Shown piece after piece: positions 30,434-40,755 of a stretch of DNA of 64,000 nt. This DNA comes from Tupaia tana (taxonomy: Eukaryota; Chordata; Mammalia; Scandentia; Tupaiidae). Where the stretch lies: positions 90,485,475 through 90,549,474 of the forward strand of contig JAKSZU010000002.1 of NCBI GenBank assembly GCA_026018925.1, in the 5' to 3' direction. A model generated the notes under the pieces. That model did not search any database and was not told the DNA's origin. It saw only the letters and a list, made by a program, of their open reading frames with translations. Positions within the stretch are counted from its first letter, which is position 1, and each line of letters begins with the position of its first letter. A program made the position numbers and the translations under genes.

Positions 30434-30650
30434 ATAGTTTTTGGGAATGGTGATGGCAAAGGGCGATGCAACTGGACTCACAGGATGAGGGTCCTGGGTT
30501 TGTGTCCTGGACCTCCCTGGGTACACAGATGTGCACAGGTACTGTGCTGTGAACCAGGCGAGCTGGAACTGGGAGTGCATTGCTGTAAAGACCCTGTTGG
30601 GAGGAGCCTGCCTCTCTCACGTGGAAGAAAGAAAGAAACTTAAAAAAAAA
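30434..30650 (+). repeat. SINE-d, best sense copy
   Basis: GGCAAAGGGCGATGCAACTGG head, GGTTTGTGTCCTGGACC in box B position, GAGCTGGAACTGGGAGTGC body, CTCTCTCACGTGGAAGAAAG and an AAACTTAAAAAAAAA end. Not alignable by eye with tS bodies. tRNA similarity is weak. Confidence 0.7.
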
Positions 30651-31988
30651 GCTTGTAGGTGAATGAGTCCAATTCCCTTCTTAATGTACTGAGAGATGCT
30701 GGCATTTGTCCCCTGGGGATTTTGTTGGTTACAACCCAGTGAAGGGTGTTGTCCCAGAGTCATGGATCTATGTAAATATGGGATGGTTGTTTGAGTTCAT
30801 TAGGACACATTTTGCATTTAAATTAATTCAGTTCATGCACAGTTAAGCTCCAAATAGTTGCTCTCAGATACTTGTTAACAAAGTGCTCATTTAGGGAAGA
30901 AATAATAGTATAATTTCCAGCATGGAAATGTTTGAGCAGTGCTAAAGTAAATAAATGGTAATAAATGAATATGTAAATGATAGAGAATGAAAAGAAAATG
31001 AGCTTGAAAAAAATACTAGGTTGTGTGTATCAGGAGAACGGGGTCAGTATCTTACTCACTTTTTCTTTCTTTCTCTCGCTCTTTTTTTCTTAAATCTCTA
31101 GTGCCCAGGACTTACTGGGTGTTGAGAACATGGTTTTCTTTAATGAAAAAGAAAAAAAGTGTGAACTTCAATGCAGGAGTCACATCAGTACACAATTCTG
31201 TACAAACTCCTGTGCCCGCTATAATGAGGTGCATTTATGAAGACGTTAATAAATTCTGCTCAGGCTGACACTACCATTTGGGCAGTTTCATCATGCAAAT
31301 TAAAATGCCAGCCCTTCCACTGGACATGGTAATGGTACATTGTGAAACAATTGTGAGCCCAAAGCAATTAAAGCATGATCTTCCTGTGAAATGTGCCATT
31401 CTGTTCACTAACTCTGCAACATGTGGTCAGCCTGGGTCTTCAAAGCATGTCACCTTTCCTTGTGGCATGCTTAGACTTCTGCTGAGAAGTGCAAAACCAG
31501 TTCGAATCCGGTGGGACTTTTCCTCTTTTATCTTCCCTCCATTGTTGCAGATACAGCGTTGTCCCCTCCCCCTGCGTGGGGGAGGGATTTTTAAGAGCTG
31601 GAATTGCTAAGGTTATTAGGTATGGTTAGATATGGTGGATCGCTTTGTCCAGGACTGAGTATCCTGTGAGTATCCTGAGTATCTTTAGCTTCTGCCTCTG
31701 GAACTGGAGGACCCACCTAAAGCTGAGCCTTTAAAGCTACTTGTTAACTGGGAAGAGGATTAGTAAATGCTTTTTGTTTGCAGGAGCCTGCAAAGATGCA
31801 CCTCCCCCAAACCTGAGGTTTCCCGTTTGTTGCTCTATCCCTACAATTTACATGGACACCCGTTTCCTAGCACTGCTTAGAGAAAACCCATTGTATAGAG
31901 CTCCAGCAAACCTTGCCCTATCCCGATTCCTATGGAAACTACAGAAAGCTACAGAATAGGCTTCAGTCCATAAAACTGGTATCTTTTT
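30651..31988. other. Repeat-free 1.3-kb block in SASH1 intron 1
   Basis: No SINE or old repeat recognised. It contains a perfect octamer ATGCAAAT at 31293-31300 in an AT-rich setting with ACAATTGTGA and CAATTAAAGC nearby. No coding frame is convincing. Confidence 0.5.
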
Positions 31989-32236
31989 TAAACAAACTTG
32001 TTTTATTATTATTATTTAATTTTAAAAGAATGATTTTATTTAACTTTATTTATTAACATGGCTAGAGAGGGACAGAGAGAGAGAGAAAGTAAGAAAGTAA
32101 GCCACCAGGTCCGAGACTTGAACCGTGATCAGCCATGAAGGAGAGAGAAAAAGCTGTCAGGTCCAGGATTTGAACCACAGTCAATCAATCATGTGGGAGT
32201 CCAGCGCCTTAACCACCAAACTATCTGCTGACCCTT
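31989..32236 (-). repeat. tS-a 1.5-mer, antisense
   Basis: On its own strand: a full head (from 32236), box B at about 32166-32178, a short AG/CT tract, and then a second unit that starts near box B (GGCTGATCACGGTTCAAGTC) with a complete CT tract and AT-rich tail. AAACTGGTATCTTT before and AAACTAGTATCTTT after form one TSD around the whole. Confidence 0.87.
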
Positions 32237-33015
32237 AAAACTAGTATCTTTATCTTGTCTTGCTATTTATTCTGTCCTTAAAAAAAAAAAAAAAAAAAAA
32301 ACCAACAGAAAACCTAAAAACAAATCCCCTCCTTCCCTCTTCTACTTTAAGCCCAGTGTGGGTGAGGGGAGACTCCGGCGAGATCCTGGGGAGCTTTTAA
32401 AATGCTAACTCTCCTGAAAGCAGTTGATGTACATATTCTCTTGGGAGGTGGCTTAAGTCTATCAGCTAATGACTCCATTAACTTACGTCTTGGAATTTGA
32501 GAGTCAGCCCCACTTTCAAATATTCTGACTTCATCTTAATTTTATGTTCTTTTAGCCAGCTGAAAGGCATACAGCTTTTATAAGTGGGGAAGCTGTGGGG
32601 TGATGTAGTGGGAAGGACGGAAGGGGAAGGGTGCTTGGGAGTAAGCCCTCCCCTCCCTGATTTAGAGAGGAGGGGTGGAGAGCTCTGGAGTGTCTTGACT
32701 CCCTCAAGGTAACTGAGTAGGGCCCGGATTCAGGAGTCCAGACACTCAGTTTTTTGCCAAGGACAGAGTTAACGGCTTTCATTCTGCTGGCTGGGGTAGC
32801 TGAACCTTTTCCTGCTGAGGGAGACCCCTGAGTTAAAGTGACCTTTTGTGTCCCCGTTCTCTGGCCTTTCCTACCATTTTCTGCCATTCTCTGCTGTCCC
32901 TTTCTCCTTTTCAGACAACCCTTCCCTCTTCTCCCTGGCTTATTCCTGGTGTCCTTGTTGGGCAGCAGTCAGCACGGAGGCCCAGAGCTGTCTGGGCCCT
33001 TGCATATGCTGTCTT
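32237..33015. other. Unique sequence, no feature seen
   Basis: Includes a free A21 run at about 32280-32300 that is not attached to a recognised SINE. An open frame of 111 codons on the - strand at 32552-32887 has no recognisable domain. Confidence 0.45.
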
Positions 33016-33266
33016 TTCGTTTTTTTTTTTTCTTTTTTACTTTTTGCTATAGGGTACATTGCTGGATAGGGACACACAGAGGGAGAGAAAGTAAGAAAGC
33101 ACCTCGCAGAGGCGATGGCCACACCGCAGTCCCTTCTCCTCTTAAGATTTTGGGAATACACACATGTGCCCAGTGTGTTTTCCAAGCCACTGGATCTGGG
33201 ACTCAAACCACAGAGTCATCCATGTGGGACCCAGCTCCCCCAACCACCATGCCATCATGTCAGCCC
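33016..33266 (-). repeat. tS-c SINE, antisense
   Basis: T11 run, TTTTTGCTATAGGGTACATTG, CAGTCCCTTCTCC, box B complement GGGACTCAAACCAC and head end GTCAGCCCC. Confidence 0.88.
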
Positions 33267-33584
33267 CATACCATGTCCAGCTTTATTATGGTGGTTTGGG
33301 AATAGAGCCTGAGCCTCCTGGGTCACGTCAGCCCTGTCCACAGTATACTGCTTGGGCTGGGCTTTTCTTCATTCTTTTAAGCTCAGGCATGGGCAAGACA
33401 TTTTAGAGATGTTATACTATTTCCTTCTAAGGAAAAGACCATCTTTCTATGCACGTGTATGTGTACACATCTGGATACCTGTCTATACTGGAGCAAATGA
33501 TGTGGTTCCATAGAAAGGGGAATTGTTATTTATAACAATGTGCACACTTTCCTGCAATGAAATTACATGTAAATCCATCTTTTT

Positions 33585-33768
33585 TTAAAGAATTATTTTA
33601 TTGAACTTTATCCATTTGTTTATTTATTTTAATTTCTCCAGAGAGGGACAGTGTAAGAGAGAGGGAGGGAGAAGAGTAAGAAAGTAAGCTGCCAGGTCTG
33701 GGGCTGGAACCACAGTCGCCCATGTGGGAGTCCAGCGCCCTTAACCGCCACGCCACCTGCCAGCCTCT
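33585..33768 (-). repeat. tS-a SINE with TSD
   Basis: 16-bp TSD GTAAATCCATCTTTTT / GTAAATTCATCTTTTT at 33569-33584 and 33769-33784. Head complement CCACGCCACCTGCCAGCC. Confidence 0.94.
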
Positions 33769-33919
33769 GTAAATTCATCTTTTTGCTAGATGAGTCTAGA
33801 GGGGAGTGAAGTGCAGGAATTCAATTGCACAGACTCATTCATAAACATATTTAGCTCCATTTTACAAAGGACAGAAGAGGAAAACCTAGAACTAGATGGT
33901 TTTCTAGTGTATCATATTT

Positions 33920-34097
33920 TACAAAAAGATTTATTTATTTAATTTTATATCATTATTACCATTACTATTATTACTTTATCTGGAGAAAGAGAGAACACGC
34001 AGAGAAGGTGAGAAAGCAAGCCACCAGGTCCCAGACTCGAACCGCAGTTGGCCATGTGGGAGTCTAGCGCCTTAACCACCACACCACCTGCAGGCCT
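33920..34097 (-). repeat. tS-a SINE, antisense
   Basis: Box B complement AGACTCGAACCGC and head complement CCACACCACCTGCAGGCC. The tail has drifted to ATTACTATTATTAC. Confidence 0.9.
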
Positions 34098-34278
34098 CTA
34101 CTGTATTGTATTTTTAAGAGTGCTGGGTGCTGACTGTGTCCAGCTTGAGACTTCTCCATCATAACCCTATTGTAGGAGACATGCATATCTATGGTTTAGA
34201 AACTTCTTCTCATACAGTAGAAATGGAATTCATCTCAAAATAGTGACTTTAAATTGGTAGAGGATAAGAATTAACTGT

Positions 34279-34550
34279 CATTTATCAGCCAGGCTGTGGT
34301 GTGGAGGTTAAGGAGGCTGTATCCTGCATTGTTAACTTCACTATTGGAGTCCTAGACCTGGTGACTTGAACACGCCTGGCGCATGTGCACGAGTGCTGCA
34401 AATCCTGAGAGGAGAATGAAAGAGAAGGGATTGCAGTGTGCCTTCCCCCTCGCCACCGCTGTCCCCGTGATTTCTCACTTTCCTTCTTTGTCTTTAGTGC
34501 AAATGTCTGACAGCAGAAACTAAAAATAAAGAAAGAAAATAAAAACTAAA
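34279..34550 (+). repeat. tS-c SINE with TSD
   Basis: A perfect 13-bp TSD AAGAATTAACTGT at 34266-34278 and 34551-34563. Box B is decayed (TATTGGAGTCC) and the body is recognisable (GGAGAATGAAAGAGAAGGG). Confidence 0.93.
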
Positions 34551-34658
34551 AAGAATTAACTGTATAATTTAATAGCAGTACATATAGACTAAGACAGAAT
34601 TAACCAAACTTCAAAGTAAAATTTAATTGGGGGGGGGCACATGAAATTGGCATTTTTT

Positions 34659-34932
34659 TTCTTTCTTTTTTTTTTTTTTTTTTTTTTGGAGAGGTTTTTT
34701 TGCTATAGAGTGCATGAGCTCCCCAGAAAGACAGAGAGAGAGAGCCAGAAAGCGAGAAATCATCCCCCAGGGGGGATGGCCACACCGTAATCCCTTCTCC
34801 ATTCTCCTCTCTGGAGCTTGGGCAAGCACGCACACGCGCCCAAGGTGAGTTTAAGCCACCGGTTCCAGGACTCGAACCACGGTCGACTACATGGGAGTCC
34901 AGTGACATAGCCATTATGCTAACTGCTGGTCT
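34659..34932 (-). repeat. tS-b SINE with TSD
   Basis: 16-bp TSD GAAATTGGCATTTTTT / GAAATTGTCATTTTTT at 34643-34658 and 34933-34948. Long T run, TTTTTTGCTATAGAGTGCATG and intact box B complement GGACTCGAACCACGG. Confidence 0.95.
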
Positions 34933-34948
34933 GAAATTGTCATTTTTT

Positions 34949-35712
34949 AACATGGCCTATTCATTTAGTTATTAATTTCCTTTTGGTAATGAGACCTGAA
35001 AAGGGGAGGTCTGCCCCTCCTTAGCCCTGCTCAGAGCCAGCTGGGGTGTGTCCTTTCCTTTCCTAAGCGTTCCCCAGGCGACATTCATTCTTTATGAGGG
35101 GATGCAGGGTGTAGCCTGTAGGTAACCTACCTGTGTCTTTTCCAGCGTGTCAAGTCCTGTCATGGTGACTTCTCCACCTTAGAGACTGGGAATTCAGATT
35201 TTTGGATAACCCTGACAATGGGATAGCGTTCCTCTCCGCAATCAGTATTTTTTTTTTTCCTTTTCTGAAGGGCTCTCCTATGTCATAACTTTCAAGGTCA
35301 TCAGTAAAACAGGATTATATTTGTATTTATAACATACGCGCTTCAGACTCACATTCCTGTGCCCATAGAGCTACACGGCATTTCGGATTTATTATGATGC
35401 TTCATTTATGTTTGTTTCAGTTTTGTAGGGAGTAGAGCCGGGAGGGGCCTCTGCCTTCACTGTGCCTGGTTATAGCTTTATTCTTCCTCCTTCTATGCAA
35501 GTAAGAAAGAAAATAGAGGTGCTATGAGAATCCTGTGATTTTAACTAAAAGTATTGTTGAGAAGCAGAGAAAAAGTTCATACTGCTTGTTCTGGGTAATT
35601 TAAAATTGATGCTAGATACCTTTGATTTTGTCAACTTTAATAATTTTGTCTAAGCTTTGCTATCAGCCAGCAAGTTTTCTGTCCCCGCTTTAGAGCGAAA
35701 AATATTTATAAG
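34949..35712. other. Unique sequence, no feature seen
   Basis: About 760 bases in intron 1 with no recognised repeat or exon. Confidence 0.5.
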
Positions 35713-35955
35713 CCTTTTAAAATTTTTTTTAACAAGCCAAGAGAGATAGTGAGAGGGAAAGGGGGAAAGGGAGAAAGTATACCCAAAAAAGGCATGGTCA
35801 CACTGCAATCACGTTTCTTTCATTTCTCTACTCTGTTGGGATTTGGAGCATGCATGCACATGTGCCCTGTGTGTTTTTCCAAGCTTTCAAAGGATTCGAA
35901 CTGGTCGGCCATGTAGGAGTCGACTTTATTAATCACTAGGCCACAGGCAAGCCTT
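35713..35955 (-). repeat. tS-c SINE, antisense, diverged
   Basis: AACAAGCCAAGAGAGA start, GGCATGGTCACACTGCAATC body complement, ATTCGAACTGGTCGGCC and head end GGCCACAGGCAAGCC. Confidence 0.8.
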
Positions 35956-36229
35956 ATAGGCATTTTTTGATGGCGTTTCAATATTAAGTTATTTATAGAA
36001 CAAAGGAATATTGTGGTTTGGTAACATATATCTTTGTTAGAGGATTGCATTCATTTTCAGAGAATTTTAAAGACCTCACTTGCAAACTGTTAGGGATTTT
36101 GCAGATTTTCTTGTTTGAAAATGCCTGGGCTTTATTGAAAGAAAGTTCAAAAGAAAGAAAATTTAACTTTAATCTGTCAATTAAAACATTTAGAAACAAA
36201 AGTTAAATATCTCTTTAAAACTGAAACAT

Positions 36230-36488
36230 AGGGACCAGCAGATGGTGGAATGTTTATGTTGCTAGACTTCCACAAAGTTGACAGCAGTTCAAGTCCCAGA
36301 CCCTGCGGCTTAAAACTCACACCGGGCATGTGTATGTGCGTGGGTGCCCAAAGTCCCAGGAGGAGAATGGAAGAGAAGGGATTGCAGTGTAGCCAGGAGA
36401 CTCTTGCTTTCTGTCTCTCTGTGTCTGTCCATCTCTCTGGTGAGTGCACACCCTATAACAAAAATCTCTTTTTTTAAAAAAAAACAAA
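36230..36488 (+). repeat. tS-b SINE
   Basis: GGGACCAGCAGATGGTGGAATG head, box B AGTTCAAGTCC, GCGGCTTAAAACTCACACC junction, end CCCTATAACAAAAATCTC. AAACTGAAACATAG / AAACCTGAAATAGAG is a probable TSD. Confidence 0.92.
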
Positions 36489-36548
36489 ACCTGAAATAGA
36501 GTGTAGTAGAGTTGTTAATAGCAAAAGAACTTGTTAAGATTAAGTTCA

Positions 36549-36750
36549 AGGGGCCGACAGGTGGCGTGGTGGTTAAGAGTGCTGGACTCCCACATGGGCG
36601 ACTGTGGTTCAAGTCCCCGACCTGGCGGCTTGTTTTCTTATTTTCTCTTTCTCTCTCTCTTTCTCTCACTCTCACTCTGTCCCTTTCTGCTCAAATTAAA
36701 ATACATAAATAAAAAGTTAAATAATTCTTAAAAAAGTGAAAAAAAAAAAT
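36549..36750 (+). repeat. tS-a SINE
   Basis: GGGGCCGACAGGTGGCGTGG head, box B GGTTCAAGTCC, CT tract with CTCACTCTCACTC, AAATTAAAATACATAAATAA tail. AAGTTCA flanks both sides. Confidence 0.93.
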
Positions 36751-36754
36751 GATC

Positions 36755-36945
36755 AAGTTCAGCTCCTTAGTGGACATGTAACCAGGCAGTTACTTAACCA
36801 TCCTCTGCCCTGGTTTCCTCCTCAGTACAGTGAGAGTGAGAGCCACCTCCATTGCTGGATTCTTAGGAAGATTCATTGAGTCACTAGAACTTTACGTAGT
36901 TTCAGGTGAGTAGTTAGTAATGCTAGTTATGATTAACTACAGTGT
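36755..36945 (+). repeat. MIR SINE
   Basis: CAGTTACTTAACCATCCTCTG and TTTCCTCCTCAGTACAGTGAG, then GGATTCTTAGGAAGATTCATTGAG, fit the MIR core in order. Confidence 0.55.
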
Positions 36946-37009
36946 GAATAATAGGTGAATTCTTTAGATAGAATATGGATTTTTTTCACTTTCCTCTTTA
37001 TTTTTAAAA

Positions 37010-37227
37010 TTTGAAAGTTTATTTATTTTATTCTTGAGTGAGAGAGAGGAACAGGCACTCATTACGCGCCGAGACTCTCCTCTTGGCTTTCTCGCTAGCC
37101 TGGATCATGGGTGTGTGTGCGGGGCCTGCACCTTTCGGGTCAACTGAGTCAGTACCATGGTCTTCCTCGTGCTTCCAGTGTTTCTGAGCAGTGGGTACTG
37201 CCAGTGCCATGGTGGCTGCATCTCACT
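37010..37227 (-). repeat. SINE-d, antisense
   Basis: AAAGTTTATTTATTTTATTC tail complement, GAGAGAGAGG and a region ending GCCATGGTGGC. It lies directly against a second SINE-d in the same orientation. Confidence 0.5.
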
Positions 37228-37405
37228 TCCATCTTTATTTTTAAAAAATCTATTTGTTTCTTTTATAAGAGAGAGAGAGAGAGAGCTAGACAGAGAGACA
37301 GAGACAGCACTCCTGACGGAATCCTGAGGGCCTAGTCCAGCCTCCTGGATCACGTGCTCACGTCCAAGATGCTCAGGGCAGTTCTGGGACACAAACCTAG
37401 GACTT
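37228..37405 (-). repeat. SINE-d, antisense
   Basis: TCTATTTGTTTCTTTTATAAG, (GA)n, CTCCTGGATCACGTGCTCAC and GGGACACAAACCTAGGAC agree with SINE-d. Box-B-position complement is ACACAAACC. Confidence 0.6.
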
Positions 37406-37463
37406 CGTATTAAAATGAATGGATGATGTTCTGATTTCACATGTTCAGTTTAGGATTGCTCTT

Positions 37464-37610
37464 TGGAAAAAAAAAAATTAATTGTATAACATTTATTTAT
37501 TTAAATTTGACCAGAGTGTAGGGGGGCGGTGAGAGAGCAAGCCACCAGGTCCAGGACTTGAACTGCAGTTGGCCATGTGGGAGTCCAGTGCCCTAGACCA
37601 CCATGCCATG
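37464..37610 (-). repeat. tS-a SINE with TSD
   Basis: A perfect 13-bp TSD TAGGATTGCTCTT at 37451-37463 and 37611-37623. The purine tract is reduced to GTAGGGGGGCGGTGAG. Confidence 0.94.
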
Positions 37611-37737
37611 TAGGATTGCTCTTAACTGTCGATTTCATTTAGGTCAGATACTCTTTTGTTGCATACAGTTTAAAAATTAGTACATTATTGCTTCTAGATA
37701 GTAACCTGCAGGTTGCATGTTAAGAAATGTGTGTTTT

Positions 37738-38019
37738 GGGACAAGCAGATTGCTTAGTGGTTACAGCACTGGACTCTCACATAGTCCACTGAGGTTCAAG
37801 TCCTGGACCTGGCGTCTTAAATCTCATGCCAGACACATGTGCGTGCATGCCCAGAACCCGAGAGGAGAATGGAGGAAAAGGGATTGTGGAGTGGCCATCC
37901 CCCCTGGGAGGTAATTTTTCACTTTTTTTTTTTTTTTTTGTTAGCGCATGCTGCATAGCAAAAAATCTATTAAAAAAAAAAAAAAAGAAAGAAAGAAAGA
38001 AGGAAAATAAAAGAAAAAA
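37738..38019 (+). repeat. tS-b SINE, first of three at one target
   Basis: Box B GGTTCAAGTCC, GGCGTCTTAAATCTCATGCC junction, GCATGCTGCATAGCAAAAAATC end. Preceded by AAGAAATGTGTGTTTT at 37722-37737; the like sequence recurs at 38020. Confidence 0.92.
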
Positions 38020-38034
38020 AAGAAATGTGTATTT

Positions 38035-38191
38035 AGGGACCAGCAGGTGGCGTGGTGATTGGGGTGCTGGATTCCTACATGGCCCACTACAGTTTGAGTC
38101 CTGGACCTGGCAGCTTGCCCCCCCCACCCCTTAACTTGAAGAATAGCGATAATGAATAAAATTAAAGAAATAATTCAGAAAGTAAGAAAGA
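38035..38191 (+). repeat. tS-a SINE, second of three at one target
   Basis: GGGACCAGCAGGTGGCGTGG head, box B AGTTTGAGTCC, a C-run in place of most of the CT tract, and a tail with CGATAATGAATAAAAT. AGAAATGTGTATTTA precedes it and AGAGATGTGTGTTTA follows it. Confidence 0.9.
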
Positions 38192-38205
38192 AAGAGATGT
38201 GTGTT

Positions 38206-38447
38206 TAGGGCCAGCCTGTGGTGTGGTGGTTAAAGTGATGGATCCCACTTGGTTTACTCTGCAGTTCGAGTCCCAGAACCAGCAGCTTGAAACACACCAG
38301 ATTCTCAGAATCCTGAGAGGAGAATGGAAGGGAAGGGACTGTGGCCTGGTCATTCCGCTGCAGGATGATTTCTCATTTTCCCTCTCTCTCAGTCCCACTC
38401 TCTTTGATGAGTGTCCATGCCCTATAGCAGTAAATAAATAAATTAAT
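38206..38447 (+). repeat. tS-c SINE, third of three at one target
   Basis: GGGCCAGCCTGTGGTGTGG head, GGATCCCACTTGG, box B AGTTCGAGTCCC and CCCTATAGCAGTAAATAAAT end. Followed by AAGTGTATTCA, a decayed form of the same target. Confidence 0.9.
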
Positions 38448-38449
38448 TA

Positions 38450-38879
38450 ATTAAGTGTATTCAAAATATTCTCTGTATTTAAGAGAAAATTTTCTTTAAG
38501 AAAGAAAATATATGCATGCTCTTGAATGGTCAGAACTTCCTGGAGTTAGCAAGATGTTTGTAATGAAACGATATATACTCCATTTAAACAGCACCCAGAT
38601 TGCTATTACCAGTTCTCTTCGTGTCTAAGTGGCATTAACAATAATATTAGAAATCTTTTTAATAGTTGACTTATTAGCATCATGTAAAATAGTAAAAGCA
38701 CCCACTTACCAGGAATTTGTAAACATAGTGGTGGCCCCACCAGAGCCAAAAGCTCCTCCATGACACATTTTAGTGTAAATGTGGCAGAAAGTGGGACTCA
38801 TGGCTTGAGGAAGAATCATAAGCGTGTAATGAATAAGTTTGTACTTTGTTTTATTCTGAATCTAAAGCACACCTGAAGG
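38450..38879. other. Unique sequence, no feature seen
   Basis: No gene or repeat identified. Confidence 0.5.
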
Positions 38880-39143
38880 GGAGCCAGCCAGGGGTGTGGT
38901 ATTGAACTGCACTCTCTCATATGGCCAACCGTGGCTCAAGCCCTGGACCTGGTGGCTTGAAAACTCACATTGGCACATGGGTGTGTGATCCCAAGATCTC
39001 GAGGGGAGAATGGAGAAGGAATTTCAGTGTGGCCATCACCCCTGGGACGGTTTCTCATGGTCTTGCTTTCCCTCTTTATATCTATCTCTCTTTTGTGGGT
39101 GCACGTGCTCTATGACAAAAACCTAAAAAAAGAAAAAAAAAAT
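38880..39143 (+). repeat. tS-c SINE, diverged
   Basis: GGGGAGCCAGCCAGGGGTGTGG head, GTGGCTCAAGCCC in box B position, GGCTTGAAAACTCACATTGG junction and CTCTATGACAAAAACC end. Confidence 0.85.
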
Positions 39144-39673
39144 TAATACCTCTTTTTAGAATACCTGAAATCATTTGAAATTTTTGGGAAAGTCTCTAAG
39201 AACCATAAATATTTCTTCCGGAAAGGTAGAACTTTTTTTTTTTTTTTTTAATCACAATCTCATCAAAAGCTTTCTAAGAATGAGTAGTGTGAGGACATAG
39301 TCCCCTGAGGCATGGTCATTAAGCCTCTGTAACATGTTACTTATGTAACACGTGGCCCCCAGGTGGCAATTCAGTGAACAAGCCTCGTAATACGGATGCA
39401 AAGGAGCAATTTGCCTTGATTAAAATATTACAAAACTGAGACTTCACGATGAGCCTGAAATTACGTAGGTGTCGAATGAGCCACAAATGAGACGTGAAAG
39501 ACAGAGAACCGTCTGTGGTCTGTGATGTAACTGTAGCATCATCAGCAAAGAACTAACTACTGTTCAACAGAACAGAAGGTCAGGTGCTACCCTACGTTAA
39601 TATTATGTCAAGAACTCCTCTGCTTGTCCGGTCATCGGGGGCTCCACAGTCTGAATCCGAATCTTTAGTTTTC
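39144..39673. other. Unique sequence with an isolated T17 run
   Basis: A poly-T at about 39233-39249 is not attached to a recognised SINE. Nothing else identified. Confidence 0.45.
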
Positions 39674-40201
39674 TTCTCCTTCTTTAATTTGTCAGAGGGC
39701 ACATGTACTTGCCAGAGAGAGACAGAGATAGGGTGAGAGAAAGGGAGAAATCATCCCTAATGGGGCATGGTCATGCCACAATCCCTTCTTCAGTTCTGCA
39801 TCCTGTCAGAATTTTGGGCATGTTGGGACCAGCAGATGGTGTCATGGTTATGTTGCTGGACTCCCACATGGCCGACCCTGGTTCAAGTCCTGGACCCCGT
39901 GTCTTGAAACTCATTCTGGACGTGTATGTGAGTGTACCCAAAATCCAGAAAGGAGGAGGGAGGAGAAGAGATTGCTGCATGTTCATCCCTCCTCTGGGGT
40001 GATTTCTTGTTTTCTGTCTCTCTGATGAGCACATGAACCCTATAGCAAAAATCTCTCTTGAAACAAAATAAAACAACAAATAATTTGGTCATGCATGCAC
40101 ATATGCCCGGTTTGTTTTTCAAACTGCAGGGACCAGGATTTGAACCACACAGTTGGCCGTGTGAGATCTGACTCCCTAATTACTAAGTTACAGGACTGGT
40201 C
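39674..40201 (-). repeat. tS-c SINE split by a sense tS-b
   Basis: Body complement (to about 39823) and head complement (from about 40085: GTTTGTTTTTCAAACTGCAG ... ACAGGACTGGTCCC) surround an insertion in the opposite orientation. Confidence 0.88.
39824..40080 (+). repeat. tS-b SINE nested in tS-c
   Basis: GGGACCAGCAGATGGTGTCATGG head, box B GGTTCAAGTCC, end CCCTATAGCAAAAATCTC. ATTTTGGGCATG before and AATTTGGTCATG after are the likely diverged TSD. Confidence 0.9.
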
Positions 40202-40343
40202 CCAGGGGCTTGTGTTATTAGGAAGCAGAAAGTGTTTCCATAGAAGCCAGAAGGGAAGACAAAATAGAACCAATTCTTACCTTCCTTAAACATCACATGA
40301 TTTTTTGCAGGCCACATCCCTTACTCTAAGAAGTGCTGCTGTA

Positions 40344-40420
40344 GAGGCCGGCAGGTGGCGTGGTGGTTAAGGGCTCTGGGCTCCCACATGACTCTACTGT
40401 GGTTCAAGTCCCGGACTTTG
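40344..40420 (+). repeat. Head-only tS SINE fragment
   Basis: GAGGCCGGCAGGTGGCGTGG with box A, CTCCCACATG and box B GGTTCAAGTCCCGG, but no CT tract, body or A tail follows. Either a tRNA-like monomer or a tail deletion. Confidence 0.8.
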
Positions 40421-40483
40421 CAGGCTCAACCTGGTGCCTTATTGTCACCAGCTCTTGGTTAGCTTTGAAATAGTTCGGTTTTT

Positions 40484-40745
40484 TGGGACCAGCAGTTGGT
40501 GTAATGGTTATGTCGCTGGACTCCCACATAGTTGACCATGGCTTGAGTCCTGGGCCTGGCAGCTTAAAACTCACTCTGGGCACATGTGCATGCATGCCCA
40601 AAATCCCAAGAGGAGACTGGAGGAGAAGGGATTGTGGCCTGGCCATCCCCCCTGAGGAATGATTTCTGTCTCTCTTTCTCTCTCTCTATCTCTCTGATGA
40701 GTGCATGTGCCCTATAGCAAAAATCTCTGTTACAAAAATAAAACG
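40484..40745 (+). repeat. tS-b SINE with TSD
   Basis: GGGACCAGCAGTTGGTGTAATGG head, CCCTATAGCAAAAATCTCTG end. TSD GTTCGGTTTT at 40473-40482 and 40746-40755. Confidence 0.93.
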
Positions 40746-40755
40746 GTTCGGTTTT

